Below, piece by piece: positions 1 to 7,602 of a stretch of 25,192 nt of DNA. The number at the start of each line of letters is the position of its first letter. The first letter of the stretch is position 1. The DNA comes from JAUREX01 sp044356825 (GTDB taxonomy: Bacteria; Pseudomonadota; Alphaproteobacteria; Rhodobacterales; Rhodobacteraceae), in NCBI GenBank assembly GCA_044356825.1, contig JBIKVM010000018.1:1-25192 (forward strand), written 5' to 3'. A program made the translations under genes and the position numbers. Under the pieces are notes generated by a model, which was not told the origin of the DNA, searched no databases, and saw only the letters and a list, made by a program, of their open reading frames with translations.

Positions 1-26
1 ACGCGCCGCCTCCCGATATTTTGGGC

Positions 27-54
27 TTTTCAAACCTGCCCGCGGCGGTATAGT
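27..54 (+). promoter_or_regulatory. Candidate promoter for the leuA leader/leuA
   Basis: A -35-like TTTTCA (27-32) and a -10-like TATAGT (49-54) are separated by 16 bases in an otherwise GC-rich stretch. The -10 matches five of six consensus positions and the -35 matches four of six. Transcription would start near 60-62, almost on the ATG of the leader ORF at 63, so that ORF would be translated leaderless or nearly so. This is inference from consensus matching. Confidence 0.45.
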
Positions 55-62
55 CGCGCCCC

Positions 63-155
63 ATGAACCGGATCGGCACCACCCCTGCCCCGACCCTCGC
101 GGACGCATCGCGCGCCCGGGCCTCGGGGCGCGCGCTTCTCCTTAGCCGCCTCTGA
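63..155 (+). CDS. Putative leucine-rich attenuation leader peptide of leuA (30 aa)
   Basis: A 30-codon ORF starts with ATG at 63 and stops with TGA at 153-155, 83 bases before leuA. Its last seven codons read Ala-Leu-Leu-Leu-Ser-Arg-Leu, so four Leu codons (CTT, CTC, CTT at 135-143 and CTC at 150) sit next to the stop. A fifth Leu codon is at 96. This is the expected arrangement for a ribosome-mediated attenuator in front of the first enzyme of leucine synthesis. No Shine-Dalgarno precedes the ATG, but the candidate promoter would place the transcript start about two bases upstream. A leaderless leader ORF has precedent in the trpL attenuator of Sinorhizobium meliloti. The Leu cluster and context are seen; the regulatory role is inferred. 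Confidence 0.6.
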   Translation: MNRIGTTPAPTLADASRARASGRALLLSRL

Positions 156-201
156 GCGTGCCCTCGGGCGCGACCGCTCGGAGGTGACAAGCGCCCAAGG
201 G
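111..201 (+). promoter_or_regulatory. Mutually exclusive hairpins in the leuA leader RNA
   Basis: The segment CGCGCCC (111-117) is exactly complementary to GGGCGCG at 126-132 and also to GGGCGCG at 166-172. The second copy can alternatively form a longer stem: 161-171 pairs with 191-201 (ten pairs, one C-A mismatch, 19-base loop). The Leu codons of the leader ORF (135-152) lie between the competing segments. No T-tract follows 201, so a classical intrinsic terminator is not evident. Rho-dependent termination or control of leuA translation are alternatives. The complementarities are read directly; their regulatory use is inference. Confidence 0.45.
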
Positions 202-238
202 ACCCGCCAGACCGAAACCGACAGACCGGAACACCCCC

Positions 239-1789
239 ATGACCACGACCCGCGAACAGGACCGCGTCCTGATATTCGACACCACGCTGCGCGATGGCGA
301 GCAATCCCCCGGCGCGACGATGACGCATGAGGAGAAGCTCGAGATCGCCGCCCTTCTCGACGAGATGGGCGTCGACATCATCGAGGCGGGCTTTCCCATC
401 GCCTCGCAGGGCGATTTCGAGGCCGTGCGCGCGATTGCCGCCGCCACGCAGAACGCCGTCATCTGCGGGCTGGCACGCGCCAACGCCGCCGACATCGACC
501 GCTGCTGGGAGGCGGTGCGCCACGCCCGCCGGCCGCGCATCCACACCTTCATCGGCACCTCGCCGCTCCACCGCGAGATCACCAAGCTCGACCCCGAGGG
601 GATGATCGCGCGCATCCACGAGACCGTGACCCACGCCCGCAACCTCTGCGACAACGTCCAGTGGTCGCCCATGGACGCGACCCGGACCGAGCACGACTAT
701 CTCTGCCGCGTGGTCGAGACCGCGATCAAGGCGGGCGCGGGCACGATCAACATCCCCGACACGGTGGGCTACACCGCGCCGCGGGAATCGGCCGAGCTGA
801 TCGCGATGCTGCGCGCGCGCGTGCCGGGTGCGGACCGCGTCATCTTCGCCACGCACTGCCACAACGACCTCGGCATGGCGACGGCCAACGCGCTCGCGGC
901 CGTCGGCGCGGGGGCGCGGCAGATCGAATGCACGATCAACGGGCTGGGCGAGCGGGCGGGGAACACCGCGCTCGAGGAAGTCGTGATGGCGATCAAGGTG
1001 CGCAACGATATCATGCCCTACCGCACCGGCATCGACACGACGAAGATCATGAAGATCAGCCGCCTCGTCGCGGCCGTGTCGGGCTTTCCGGTCCAGTTCA
1101 ACAAGGCGGTGGTGGGCAAGAACGCCTTCCTCCACGAAAGCGGCATCCATCAGGACGGGGTGCTGAAGAACGCCGCGACCTTCGAGATCATGCGGCCCGA
1201 GGACATCGGCCTGACGGCGACGAACATCGCCATGGGCAAGCATTCGGGGCGCGCGGCGCTGCGCGCCAAGCTGCGCGATCTGGGCTATGAACTGGCGGAC
1301 AACCAGCTCAACGACGTGTTCGTGCGCTTCAAGGCGCTCGCCGACCGCAAGAAGGAGGTCTATGACGACGACCTGATCGCGCTGGTGGCCGACAACGCCA
1401 CGACGACCGAGCACGACTTCATCCAGGTGCGCCGGCTGCGCGTCGTCTGCGGCACCGAGGGCCCGCAGGAGGCGGACCTGACGCTTGCGATCGACGGCGA
1501 GGTGCGCCACATCGACGCGACCGGCGACGGCCCGATCGATGCGGCCTTCAACGCGATCAAGATGCTCTTTCCGCACAAGGCGCGGCTGCAGCTCTATCAG
1601 GTGCATGCGGTGACCGAGGGCACCGACGCGCAGGCCACCGTCAGCGTGCGGATGGAGGAGGACGGCAAGATCGTCACCGGCCAGTCGGCCGATACCGATA
1701 CGGTGGTCGCGAGCGTGAAGGCCTATGTCAACGCTCTCAACAAGTTGATCGTGCGGCGGCAGAAGACGCGGCCGGCCGAAATCGGCTGA
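239..1789 (+). CDS. leuA: 2-isopropylmalate synthase
   Basis: LeuA condenses acetyl-CoA with 2-oxoisovalerate to 2-isopropylmalate, the first committed step of leucine synthesis. The 516-residue product has the usual length for the bacterial enzyme. It opens with the DRE-TIM barrel signature FDTTLRDGEQSPG (Arg18-Asp19) and carries the metal-binding HCHNDLG motif (His206, His208), NGLGERAGN and the GIHQDG motif. The C-terminal part, from about residue 385, fits the regulatory LeuA dimer domain that binds leucine in feedback inhibition. The ATG at 239 lies directly before the conserved N-terminus, and the Shine-Dalgarno is weak. The leader ORF and hairpins upstream suggest attenuation in addition to allosteric control. 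No other leucine gene is in the window, so leuA stands alone here. A homocitrate or citramalate synthase is possible but less likely given the length and C-terminal domain. Confidence 0.95.
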   Translation: MTTTREQDRVLIFDTTLRDGEQSPGATMTHEEKLEIAALLDEMGVDIIEAGFPIASQGDFEAVRAIAAATQNAVICGLARANAADIDRCWEAVRHARRPRIHTFIGTSPLHREITKLDPEGMIARIHETVTHARNLCDNVQWSPMDATRTEHDYLCRVVETAIKAGAGTINIPDTVGYTAPRESAELIAMLRARVPGADRVIFATHCHNDLGMATANALAAVGAGARQIECTINGLGERAGNTALEEVVMAIKVRNDIMPYRTGIDTTKIMKISRLVAAVSGFPVQFNKAVVGKNAFLHESGIHQDGVLKNAATFEIMRPEDIGLTATNIAMGKHSGRAALRAKLRDLGYELADNQLNDVFVRFKALADRKKEVYDDDLIALVADNATTTEHDFIQVRRLRVVCGTEGPQEADLTLAIDGEVRHIDATGDGPIDAAFNAIKMLFPHKARLQLYQVHAVTEGTDAQATVSVRMEEDGKIVTGQSADTDTVVASVKAYVNALNKLIVRRQKTRPAEIG

Positions 1790-1810
1790 TCCCCTGCGGG
1801 ATTGGCGGGA

Positions 1811-1847
1811 CCGCGCCGGCCGGGGCATCGAGCCCCGGCCGGCGCGG
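1811..1847 (+). terminator. Perfect 16-bp GC hairpin after leuA
   Basis: The arm CCGCGCCGGCCGGGGC (1811-1826) and its exact reverse complement (1832-1847) flank the loop ATCGA. The stem is all G and C and lies 22 bases after the leuA stop. It is the strongest inverted repeat I found in the window. A T-tract is missing, as is common in GC-rich alphaproteobacteria, so its strength as an intrinsic terminator is uncertain. It probably separates leuA from the mre operon. Confidence 0.6.
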
Positions 1848-1882
1848 CGGCCTGCCCCCTTCCGCGCCGCGCCCGCCCTGCC

Positions 1883-1888
1883 TATAAG
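1883..1888 (+). promoter_or_regulatory. Possible -10 element for the mreB operon
   Basis: TATAAG (1883-1888) matches five of six positions of the -10 consensus. It lies between the post-leuA hairpin and mreB, about 80 bases before the mreB ATG. Only a poor -35 match (CTTCCG, 1859-1864, 18-base spacing) lies upstream. It is listed because a promoter is expected in this gap and this is the only AT-rich hexamer in it. Confidence 0.35.
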
Positions 1889-1966
1889 CGGGGGGTCGCG
1901 CCCTTGGGGGAATCGCCCGCAGGCAGGCCGCGGGCCACCACCGACGCGAGAGGGGAAATCCGCGCC

Positions 1967-3004
1967 ATGTCGATCCTATCGGGCCTCTTCTCATCCGACA
2001 TGGCCATCGACCTCGGCACGGCGAACACGCTCGTCTACGTCAAGGGACGGGGCATCATCCTCAACGAGCCGTCGGTCGTGGCCTATCACGTCAAGGACGG
2101 CAAGAAGCAGGTGCTCGCGGTCGGCGAGGATGCCAAGCTCATGCTCGGGCGGACGCCCGGATCGATCGAGGCGATCCGGCCGATGCGCGACGGGGTCATC
2201 GCCGACTTCGACACCGCCGAGGAGATGATCAAGCACTTCATCCGCAAGGTGCACCGGCGGTCGAGCTTCTCGAAGCCCAAGGTGATCGTCTGCGTGCCGC
2301 ACGGCGCGACCCCGGTCGAGAAGCGGGCGATCCGGCAGTCGGTGCTCTCGGCGGGTGCGCGTCGGGCGGGTCTCATCGCCGAGCCGATCGCGGCGGCGAT
2401 CGGGGCCGGCATGCCCATCACCGACCCCACGGGCAGCATGGTCGTCGACATCGGCGGCGGTACGACCGAGGTCGCGGTGCTGAGCCTTGGCGACATCGTC
2501 TATGCCCGCTCGGTCCGCGTCGGCGGCGACCGGATGGACGAGGCGATCATCTCTTACCTGCGGCGCCAGCAGAACCTGCTCGTGGGCGAATCGACCGCCG
2601 AGCGGATCAAGACCACGATCGGCAGCGCGCGCATGCCCGCCGACGGGCGCGGCACCATCGTGCGCATTCGTGGCCGCGACATCCTGAACGGCGTGCCCAA
2701 GGAGATCGAACTGAGCCAGGCGCAAGTCGCCGAGGCGCTGGCCGAACCCGTCCAGCAGATCTGCGATGCGGTGATGCAGGCGCTCGAGGCGACGCCGCCA
2801 GACCTTGCGGCCGACATCGTCGACCGGGGCGTGATGCTGACGGGCGGGGGCGCGCTTCTGGGCGACATCGACCTCGCGCTGCGCGAGCGAACGGGGCTTG
2901 CGATCTCGGTCGCCGACCAGACGCTGAGTTGCGTGGCCCTCGGCACGGGGCGCGCGCTCGAATACGAAAAGCAGTTGCGCCACGTCATCGATTACGACAG
3001 CTGA
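1967..3004 (+). CDS. mreB: Rod-shape-determining actin homologue MreB
   Basis: MreB is the bacterial actin that forms membrane-associated filaments and directs lateral wall synthesis. The product is 345 residues, the usual MreB length. Actin-fold nucleotide motifs are visible: phosphate-1 IDLGTANTLVYVKG (Asp15 region), phosphate-2 VVDIGGGTTEVAVLSLG (Asp161 region) and the adenosine loop LTGGGALLGD (about 291-300). The N-terminal MSILSGLFSSDMAIDLG is typical of alphaproteobacterial MreB, so ATG 1967 is preferred. It is supported by the purine-rich Shine-Dalgarno GAGAGGGG (1948-1954). A longer in-frame extension back to 1802 would cover the hairpin and has a composition unlike MreB. It is the first gene of the mreBCD-mrdA-rodA cluster; mreC follows after 30 bases. 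Confidence 0.97.
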   Translation: MSILSGLFSSDMAIDLGTANTLVYVKGRGIILNEPSVVAYHVKDGKKQVLAVGEDAKLMLGRTPGSIEAIRPMRDGVIADFDTAEEMIKHFIRKVHRRSSFSKPKVIVCVPHGATPVEKRAIRQSVLSAGARRAGLIAEPIAAAIGAGMPITDPTGSMVVDIGGGTTEVAVLSLGDIVYARSVRVGGDRMDEAIISYLRRQQNLLVGESTAERIKTTIGSARMPADGRGTIVRIRGRDILNGVPKEIELSQAQVAEALAEPVQQICDAVMQALEATPPDLAADIVDRGVMLTGGGALLGDIDLALRERTGLAISVADQTLSCVALGTGRALEYEKQLRHVIDYDS

Positions 3005-3034
3005 CGCCCCCGGGCCCCGCAGCACGAGGCCGAG

Positions 3035-3973
3035 TTGGCAAGGGACCAGAGCACAGAGGCCGAAATCCGCCAGACCCGCCGGCTGCTTGCGGCGGTGCTG
3101 GGGCTTGCCCTCATCGCGGTCTTCGTCGTCTGGCGGATCGACAGCCCGCGGGTCGAGCGGTTGCGCATGGCGGTGATCGACCGCATCGTGCCTGACTTGG
3201 GCTGGGCGCTGGTGCCGGTCGCGCGGCTGAGCACGATGGTCGCGGATGTCACGACCTATGCCCGCGTCTATGAACAGAACCGGGAACTGCGCCGCGAGCT
3301 TCAGCAGATGAAAGCCTGGCGCGAGGCCGCGATCCAGCTCGAGCAGGAAAATGCCCGCCTGCTCGACCTCAACCGCGTGCGGCTCGACCCGAGCCTCATG
3401 CATGTCACGGGCGTGGTGCTGGCCGATTCCGGGTCGCCCTTCCGGCAGTCGGTGCTGATCAACGTGGGGCAGCGCGACGGCATCCGCGACGGCTGGGCGA
3501 CGATGGACGGGCTCGGGCTTGTCGGGCGCGTCGCGGGGCTGGGCGAGCGGACAGCGCGGGTGCTGCTTCTGACCGACGCCGCCAGCCGTGTGCCGGTGAC
3601 AGTGCTGCCCTCGGGGCAGCGCGCGATGCTCGCGGGCGACAATTCGACCCTACCGCCGCTTGACTTCGTCGAGACACCCGATCTGGTCCGTCCCGGCGAC
3701 CGGGTGGTGAGTTCGGGAGAAGGCGGGGTGTTTCCGGCCGGCCTGCCCGTCGGCGAGGTGGTGGAGGGGCCCGACGGGCGGCTGCGGGTGACGCTGGCGG
3801 CCGATTACCTGCGGCTCGAATTTCTGCGCGTGCTGCGCAGCCACGAAGCTCCGGTCATCTCCGATCCGGGCGGACTGATCGTGCCGCAGACGCCCCCGAT
3901 CCTGCCAGAGACTTCCGATGGCGCGCCCATGCCCGCCGAAGCGCCGCCAGCCGAGGCACCCGGCAATGGTTGA
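3035..3973 (+). CDS. mreC: Rod-shape-determining protein MreC
   Basis: MreC is a bitopic inner-membrane protein whose periplasmic domain contacts PBP2 and stimulates the RodA-PBP2 pair. The 312-residue product has a short cytoplasmic N-terminus, one transmembrane helix (about 17-34), a predicted coiled coil (about 75-114, rich in Glu, Gln, Arg and Leu) and the beta-barrel periplasmic domain. The latter carries the usual DGW/GLVGRV segment and VTVLPSGQRAML. The C-terminal 35 residues are rich in Pro, Ala and Glu and probably disordered. The start is a TTG at 3035, preceded by GAGG (3026-3029) at six bases. No ATG in frame lies nearer the conserved region, so a rare start codon is used, which may keep expression below MreB. 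The 3' end overlaps mreD by eight bases. Confidence 0.93.
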   Translation: MARDQSTEAEIRQTRRLLAAVLGLALIAVFVVWRIDSPRVERLRMAVIDRIVPDLGWALVPVARLSTMVADVTTYARVYEQNRELRRELQQMKAWREAAIQLEQENARLLDLNRVRLDPSLMHVTGVVLADSGSPFRQSVLINVGQRDGIRDGWATMDGLGLVGRVAGLGERTARVLLLTDAASRVPVTVLPSGQRAMLAGDNSTLPPLDFVETPDLVRPGDRVVSSGEGGVFPAGLPVGEVVEGPDGRLRVTLAADYLRLEFLRVLRSHEAPVISDPGGLIVPQTPPILPETSDGAPMPAEAPPAEAPGNG

Positions 3974-4502
3974 CCGTCTCTTGGACCGCTCGCGGCTGGT
4001 GCAGGCCGGTATCGCCGCTGCGGTGCTGGGCTCGGTGTTCCTCTCGCTCCTGCCGCTCGGAGGGGTGCCGGGCAGGCCCGGACCGGACGCGGTGCTGTGC
4101 CTTCTGGCGGCGACGGTGATGCGCCGCCCGGATCTCGTGCCCGCGCCGATGGTCGCGATCCTTGTGTTCCTCGAGGATCTGCTCACCATGCGCCCGCCCG
4201 GCCTCTGGGCGGCGCTGACACTTGCAGGAACCGAGGTGCTGCGCGACCGCGCGCAGAGTTCTCGCGATCTGGGCTTCTGGGCGGAATGGCTGCTCGTCGC
4301 GATCGTCTTTGCCGGCATGTTCGCGACCGGCAGGATCGCGCTCGGGCTGCTGATGGTGCCGCAGCCGCCGATCGGCGACATCGCGGCCGAGGCGCTCGTG
4401 ACGATGCTGTTCTATCCTCTGGTAGTCCTCGTGCTGCGCGCCATCTTCGGACTGCGCAAGCCTGCCTCGGGCGAAGTCGACGATCGCGGGAGGCGGCTGT
4501 GA
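3966..4502 (+). CDS. mreD: Rod-shape-determining membrane protein MreD
   Basis: MreD is a small polytopic inner-membrane protein of the elongasome that works with MreC. The 178-residue product is hydrophobic with about five membrane segments. It contains the family-like segment around PGPDAVLCLLAATVMRRP, followed by an acidic-aromatic loop with LEDLLTMRPPGLWAAL. ATG 3966 is preferred over an upstream in-frame ATG at 3918. It overlaps the mreC stop, has GAGG (3953-3956) upstream, and begins the hydrophobic region at the normal distance; the extra 16 residues would be basic and Pro-rich. The 3' end overlaps the GTG start of mrdA as GTGA, so translation is probably coupled. Confidence 0.88.
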   Translation: MVDRLLDRSRLVQAGIAAAVLGSVFLSLLPLGGVPGRPGPDAVLCLLAATVMRRPDLVPAPMVAILVFLEDLLTMRPPGLWAALTLAGTEVLRDRAQSSRDLGFWAEWLLVAIVFAGMFATGRIALGLLMVPQPPIGDIAAEALVTMLFYPLVVLVLRAIFGLRKPASGEVDDRGRRL

Positions 4503-6451
4503 AGCGCCCGGCCCCGGATACCGGCGCGAGCCTCGCCCGGATCGGCAGGCGCACCTTGCTGATCGGCGGGGTGCAGGCCGGGATCGTGGGTATCCTCGGT
4601 TTGCGCCTCTATGAGATGCAGGGGCTTCGGTCGGCCGAATTCCGGCTGCTCGCCGAGGAAAACCGCATCTCGATCCGTCTCCTACCGCCGGTCCGCGGCC
4701 TCATCCATGACCGCAACAACGTGCTGATCGCGGGCAACGAGCAGAACTATCGCATCGTCATCACGCGCGAGGATGCGGGCGACCTCGAGACGGCGCTGGC
4801 GCGACTGGGCAGCGTCGTCGCGCTCAATCCCGAGGACGTTGAGCGCACCTTGCGCGAAGCGCGCCGACGGGGCGCCTTCGTGCCGATCATCGTCGCCGAC
4901 CGGCTTAGCTGGGAGGCGGTGACGGCCGTCGGGATCAACGCGCCTGCCTTGCCGGGAATCGCGGCCGAAGTCGGACAGTCACGGATCTACCCGCTCGGTC
5001 CGGATTTCGCCCATGTCGTGGGCTACGTCGGGCCGGTCGCGGATCGTGACCTCGAAAATCTCGAGGATCCCGATCCGGTGCTGCGGATCCCCAAGTTCCA
5101 GATCGGCAAGATCGGGCTCGAGCGCTGGCGCGAGGATCAGCTGCGCGGCCGTGCGGGCAGCCGGAGGGTCGAGGTGAACGCGGCCGGGCGGATCATGCGC
5201 GAACTCGACCGGCGCGACGGGCAGGCCGGCGACGACCTGCGCCTGACGATCGACGCGGGGCTGCAGAACTTCGTGCAGGAACGGCTCGGAGAGGAAAGCG
5301 CCGCCGCCGTCGTGATGGACATCGCGACGGGCGATCTGATGGCCGTGGGCTCGGCGCCCTCGTTCGATCCCAACCTCTTCGTGCGCGGGATATCCTCGAG
5401 CGCCTACAACGCCTTGCTCGAGGACGATCACCGGCCGCTCGCCAACAAGGCAGTGCAGGGCGTCTATCCGCCGGGATCGACCTACAAGATGATCACGGCG
5501 CTGGCTGCCCTCGAGGCCGGGGCGATCACACCCGAAACGACCGTCTATTGCCCGGGCCACCTCGATGCCTCGGGGCGGCGCTTTCATTGCTGGAAATCCG
5601 CCGGGCACGGCAACATGGCGCTCGGGCCAGCGCTTGCCGAGAGTTGCGATGTCTACTTCTACGACATCTCGCAGCGCGTGGGCATCGACGCCATTGCCGC
5701 GATGGCAGCCCGCTTCGGACTGGGAGAGCGGCACGACCTGCCGATGTCGGCGATTGCCGCGGGCCTCAACCCGACCCGGTCGTGGAAACGCGAGAAGCGC
5801 GGGCAGGACTGGATGATCGGCGACACGATCAACGCCTCGATCGGGCAGGGCTTCGTGCTGTCGTCACCCCTTCAGCTGGCGGTGATGACGGCGCGGCTTG
5901 CGACGGGGCGCGCCGTGGTTCCGCGCCTCGTGCTCGCCGAAGGCGGGCGCGAAACCAGCCCCGTGCCGGCCTCGCCGATGGGCATTCCCGAAAGCCATCT
6001 GGCTGCCATCCGCGCAGGCATGGTCGATGTCGTGAACACCCGCGAGGGCACGGCCTACGCGGCGCGCAGCGTCGATCCGGCGCTGACGCTCGCGGGCAAG
6101 ACCGGAACGAGCCAGGTGCGCAACATCACCGCAGCGGAACGCGCGCGTGGCATCATAGCGAACGAGGATCTGCCATGGAACCGGCGCGATCACGCGCTGT
6201 TCGTCGCCTATGCGCCGGTCGAGGCACCGCGGATCGCGGTCTCGGTCGTGGTCGAGCACGGCGGCGGCGGATCGGCCGTCGCGGCACCGATTGCACGCGA
6301 CATCGTGCTGCGCGCCCTGACGGGCGACATGCCGCCCCTTGCCGCCTATCCCGAGAACCAGCGCGGCAGGATCCAAAGCGACCTTGAGGCGCTGCGGGCC
6401 CGGCTCCGCCCGATCAGCCCCGCGGGGACGAAGGGGGCGGACCGGGCATGA
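4499..6451 (+). CDS. mrdA: Penicillin-binding protein 2, elongasome peptidoglycan transpeptidase
   Basis: PBP2 crosslinks peptidoglycan in the lateral wall in partnership with RodA. The 650-residue product has one N-terminal membrane anchor (about 19-37), a pedestal/dimerisation domain with the PVRGLIHDRN motif, and a transpeptidase domain. The three active-site motifs are visible: STYK (catalytic Ser327, Lys330), SCD (Ser382-Asp384, the SxN-equivalent motif) and KTGTS (Lys534). The start is GTG 4499, overlapping the mreD stop as GTGA, with Shine-Dalgarno GGGAGG (4488-4493). A longer open frame upstream is the out-of-frame shadow of mreD. The stop overlaps the rodA start as ATGA. Gene order and an N-terminus typical of MrdA distinguish it from the divisome FtsI. 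Confidence 0.96.
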   Translation: MKRPAPDTGASLARIGRRTLLIGGVQAGIVGILGLRLYEMQGLRSAEFRLLAEENRISIRLLPPVRGLIHDRNNVLIAGNEQNYRIVITREDAGDLETALARLGSVVALNPEDVERTLREARRRGAFVPIIVADRLSWEAVTAVGINAPALPGIAAEVGQSRIYPLGPDFAHVVGYVGPVADRDLENLEDPDPVLRIPKFQIGKIGLERWREDQLRGRAGSRRVEVNAAGRIMRELDRRDGQAGDDLRLTIDAGLQNFVQERLGEESAAAVVMDIATGDLMAVGSAPSFDPNLFVRGISSSAYNALLEDDHRPLANKAVQGVYPPGSTYKMITALAALEAGAITPETTVYCPGHLDASGRRFHCWKSAGHGNMALGPALAESCDVYFYDISQRVGIDAIAAMAARFGLGERHDLPMSAIAAGLNPTRSWKREKRGQDWMIGDTINASIGQGFVLSSPLQLAVMTARLATGRAVVPRLVLAEGGRETSPVPASPMGIPESHLAAIRAGMVDVVNTREGTAYAARSVDPALTLAGKTGTSQVRNITAAERARGIIANEDLPWNRRDHALFVAYAPVEAPRIAVSVVVEHGGGGSAVAAPIARDIVLRALTGDMPPLAAYPENQRGRIQSDLEALRARLRPISPAGTKGADRA

Positions 6452-7602
6452 GCTATCTCGAGTATTCGATCCGCCGCGTCCCGTCGGGGCCGGGCAAGAT
6501 CCTCTACCTCGACTGGGCGCTGATCGTGCTGCTGGTCGCGCTGGCGGGGGTCGGGGTGGTCATGCTCCACTCGGTCGCCGGTGGCCGGTTCGACGTGTGG
6601 GCCGAAACCCATCTGCAGCGCTTCGCCTTCGGGCTTGCGGTGATGGTCGCCTTCGCAATGGTGCCGATCTGGGTCTGGCGCGGCGCGTCGGGGCTGGCCT
6701 ATGGCGTCGCATTTGCGCTTCTCGTGGCGGTAGATCTGGCAGGCGCGGTCGGCATGGGCGCGCAGCGGTGGCTCGACCTCGGGGTGATCCGCCTGCAACC
6801 CTCTGAACTCATGAAGGTGGCCCTCGTGATGGCACTGGCGGCCTATTACGACTGGCTGCCCCCTGCGCGCATCTCTCGCCCGTTGTGGGTGTTGCTGCCG
6901 CTGGCGATCATCGGCCTTCCGGCGGCACTCGTGCTCGTGCAGCCTGACCTCGGGACGGCGCTCCTGATCATCTTCGGGGGCGGGGCTGTGATGCTCGCGG
7001 CCGGGGTGCATCTGGGCTATTTCGCGGTCGCAATCGCCGGAGCGGGCGGGACAGTGACGGCAGTCTTTCTCTCGCGCGGGACGCCGTGGCAACTGCTCAA
7101 GGATTATCAGTATCGCCGGATCGACACGTTTCTCGATCCGGCAAGCGACCCGCTCGGGGCGGGTTATCACATCAGCCAGGCCCAGATCGCGCTCGGCTCG
7201 GGTGGCTGGGGCGGGCGCGGCCTGATGCAGGGGACTCAGAACCGGCTGAACTTCCTGCCCGAACGGCACACCGACTTCATATTCACGACGCTGGCCGAGG
7301 AATTCGGATTCGTCGGGGCAGTCTCGCTTCTGGTGCTCTATGCCCTCGTCGTGGCGGTCTGCCTGCGCATCGCGCTCGCATCGCTCGACCGCTTCTCGGC
7401 GCTCGTGTGCATCGGGATCGGCACGACCTTCTTTCTCTACTTCGCGATCAACATGGGCATGGTCATGGGGCTCGCACCCGTAGTCGGTGTTCCGCTGCCG
7501 CTCGTGTCCTACGGGGGGTCGGCCATGCTCGTGATCATGGCGGCCTTCGGCATCGTCCAGAGCGCGAATGTCCACCGCCCCAGACAGAGAGCCCGCGCAT
7601 GA
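6448..7602 (+). CDS. rodA: SEDS peptidoglycan glycosyltransferase RodA
   Basis: RodA polymerises lipid II into glycan strands and is paired with PBP2. The 384-residue product is a polytopic membrane protein with about ten helices and the SEDS signatures: QRWLDLG, LQPSELMK, VQPDLGTALL, NFLPERHTDFIF and PLPLVSYGGSAML. The Asp in HTDFIF (Asp276) corresponds to the conserved Asp reported as essential in SEDS proteins. ATG 6448 overlaps the mrdA stop as ATGA, and a purine-rich stretch AAGGGGGCGG (6431-6440) serves as Shine-Dalgarno. The 3' end overlaps the next gene by another ATGA. Adjacency to mrdA identifies it as RodA rather than FtsW. Confidence 0.97.
   Translation: MSYLEYSIRRVPSGPGKILYLDWALIVLLVALAGVGVVMLHSVAGGRFDVWAETHLQRFAFGLAVMVAFAMVPIWVWRGASGLAYGVAFALLVAVDLAGAVGMGAQRWLDLGVIRLQPSELMKVALVMALAAYYDWLPPARISRPLWVLLPLAIIGLPAALVLVQPDLGTALLIIFGGGAVMLAAGVHLGYFAVAIAGAGGTVTAVFLSRGTPWQLLKDYQYRRIDTFLDPASDPLGAGYHISQAQIALGSGGWGGRGLMQGTQNRLNFLPERHTDFIFTTLAEEFGFVGAVSLLVLYALVVAVCLRIALASLDRFSALVCIGIGTTFFLYFAINMGMVMGLAPVVGVPLPLVSYGGSAMLVIMAAFGIVQSANVHRPRQRARA

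Noticed and set aside
1787..1803. Small ATCCC/GGGAT stem at the leuA stop
   Set aside because: A 5-bp stem with a four-base loop is expected by chance and is overshadowed by the 16-bp stem just downstream.
1802..1966. N-terminal extension of mreB by 55 codons
   Set aside because: It would begin inside the post-leuA hairpin and encode a Pro/Arg-rich segment absent from MreB. The ATG at 1967 has a ribosome site and the expected N-terminus.
1991..3403. A 470-codon open frame antisense to mreB and mreC
   Set aside because: Rich in His, Arg and Asp without domain structure, it is the mirror of well-conserved mreB codons.
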